Of a stretch of DNA of 64,000 nt, positions 62,690-64,000 are shown piece after piece. The stretch spans positions 23,481,474-23,545,473 of the forward strand of contig CM060065.1 of NCBI GenBank assembly GCA_030533445.1, in the 5' to 3' direction. The notes below the pieces were generated by a model. The model saw only the letters and a program-made list of their open reading frames with translations, did not search any database and was not told the DNA's origin. A program made the position numbers and the translations under genes. Within the stretch, counting starts at the first letter, position 1; each line of letters begins with the position of its first letter. The DNA is from Cyprinodon diabolis (lineage: Eukaryota > Chordata > Actinopteri > Cyprinodontiformes > Cyprinodontidae).

Positions 62690-62970
62690 TTATCAAGCCT
62701 TTAATGAAGCTCTCTACATGCAGGCTACAATAATTATTGTACTGGAGTATCTGACTGTCCTTGTCAGAGATACAAAAGGATTAAGATTTCACAAAATTAG
62801 ATTCATTTTATCCTTTGAAGGTCTGTTTTGGTTTCTTTTTCTGAGGAAGAAGAATTCCCAACTAGGCCTGGTGAGAACATGCAAACAGCTCGAAGAAAAC
62901 ACAACACAGATTTGATTCAGCGACCTTTTTACTTTGAACAGTGCTAATTATTATGTTTTATCTTAACTTA
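62690..62970 (-). mobile_element. tRNA-headed repeat, copy 2 (inverted)
   Basis: The reverse complement aligns with 36394-36665 along its whole length, including the CTACATG/GAGAGCTTC end and the AAGATAAAACATAAT end. The A- and B-box-like motifs are more decayed here. Confidence 0.6.
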
Positions 62971-64000
62971 ACCTTTGCATGCACATGTTCAGTAAAGGTT
63001 CCTTGAAAACGCTATTCAACCTTTCCTATTGGGATAGCGTTTGGCTGGCGTTCTGTAGGGTTTTAGTGCTGGACCTTCTTGAGATGGTTTACACCAGACC
63101 CCAGGCTCGGACTGGTAATCTGTGATACCGGGCATTTGCCCAGTGGGTCGGTCCTAATTTCAGAGTGCCAGGGCAGGCCCTCCTTAAATCATACCGCTCC
63201 CAACACTTACTCTCCAACCGAAGCACCTATCTATGACAGTAAATAACCCAAGGAGCTCAAGAAGTAACACAATGTTAACTACCTAAATGATGCATGAAGG
63301 ATATATAGCCCTTCCTTGTCATGAACATCCTTGTTACGGTTGGCATATGTTGTAACATTCTATTTCTCGAAACTGTAAAATCCTATTTCTTCAAACTGTA
63401 AAATCATTGCAACAAACTAATTTATAATAAAACTAAAATGCTTTCTTTAAACCAAACTACGATGTTCCTCTTATATTTGGCGAATTTATGTTAGAATATT
63501 TTGCAAAAATATGTTGCGGTGCATGATGAGGGTTTTGCATCTAAAGACTAGCATTTCCTGCTTACATGCATTGTTGCCAGGTTGGGATCTTTCCCATTCT
63601 GGCAATTTGGGATGGCTGTCTATGGGTAAAAAAAAATGTCTTTATATTTATGGCCTAAGAGATCAATATACTTTGGTTCAAATTGGGCGAGATTACGTAT
63701 ATCCAGGTGGTTTATGAAACTTTTTTGGGCTGGAAAGTGTGAGTCAGTGACATCTGGCAACCCTGCTCGACGTTACGCAGCAGCTGTCACTGTCGCATCG
63801 GTGTTAATAACCAAAGCCAAAAACCACATTATAGAAGTTTTGGTGGTGATTGTGGTGTGATGCTTCAAGATAGATCGGATAATACACAATGTGTATTCGT
63901 ATTGTGTTTCACATTTGAGACGCACACTCGTTTGATTGTTCTTCTATTTTTTATTTTTTTCCTGAGGGGTAGGATCCATAGGTGGGCCGGTGTAGATAGA
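62971..64000. other. No gene; hAT-like end at 63102-63180
   Basis: CAGGCTCGGACTGGTAATC followed by ATACCGGGCATTTGCCC resembles a known hAT terminus (CAGGGCCGGACTGG type). A possible matching end GTGGGCCGGTG lies near 63983-63993, so the rest of this element may continue past the window. No gene recognised. Confidence 0.4.

Overview
The window looks like AT-rich, gene-poor DNA from a teleost fish, probably a ray-finned fish of the percomorph type. The evidence is the repeat content. There is a complete Tc1-like transposon of a type common in fish. There are hAT-like and TTAA-flanked miniature elements, tRNA-headed SINEs with GGAT tails, L2/CR1-type LINE tails whose 3' ends repeat GAATT, compact Gypsy-type LTRs, and long TA, CA and poly-C tracts. 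The species cannot be named from this.

No host protein-coding gene, rRNA or tRNA gene could be supported. Most open reading frames are short, start at chance ATGs, or fall inside simple repeats. The only full-length intact coding region is the 343-residue Tc1-like transposase at 11046-12077, bounded by perfect 31-bp inverted repeats. The rest is broken transposon coding sequence: LINE reverse transcriptase in two pieces, an L2-type LINE C-terminus, a zinc-finger fragment of a hAT transposase, a possible THAP finger and a gag remnant.

Layout. 1-1.6 kb: a hAT-like terminus, then a LINE reverse transcriptase split by a 637-bp inverted-repeat element. 5-10 kb: a long TA tract, two possible LTR remnants, a TA/CA tract and a poly-C tract. 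10.9-12.2 kb: the intact Tc1-like element. 12.7-16.5 kb: SINE and L2-type 3' fragments, including two inverted SINE copies. 18.2-24.6 kb: a TTAA-type repeat, a solo LTR, a hAT-like element with a zinc-finger remnant, a SINE, inverted LTR fragments and a 54-bp palindrome. 24.6-36.4 kb: mostly unannotated single-copy-looking DNA. 36.4-37.9 kb: a SINE-like repeat, a Tc1 scrap and an L2-type LINE tail carrying a hairpin element. 40 kb: a SINE. 43.4-45.6 kb: a solo LTR followed by a 1.4-kb hAT-like element. 47.7-48.4 kb: a TTAA-flanked element. 50.3-51.5 kb: a very compact LTR retrotransposon. 55.8-60.3 kb: a 3.3-kb inverted-repeat element with subterminal tandem repeats and a nested LTR, then a clean solo LTR. 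62-63.2 kb: a SINE, an inverted copy of the 36.4-kb repeat and a hAT-like end.

The repeats do not work together as a pathway. They record successive insertions, several nested with readable target-site duplications. I found no undescribed defence, biosynthetic or regulatory system. The most useful observations are the apparently recent Tc1-like element, the precisely dated nestings, the 1.17-kb LTR element, the TTAA element with Pol III-like boxes and the 54-bp palindrome. The unannotated stretches could be a gene desert or a large intron; the sequence alone does not decide.
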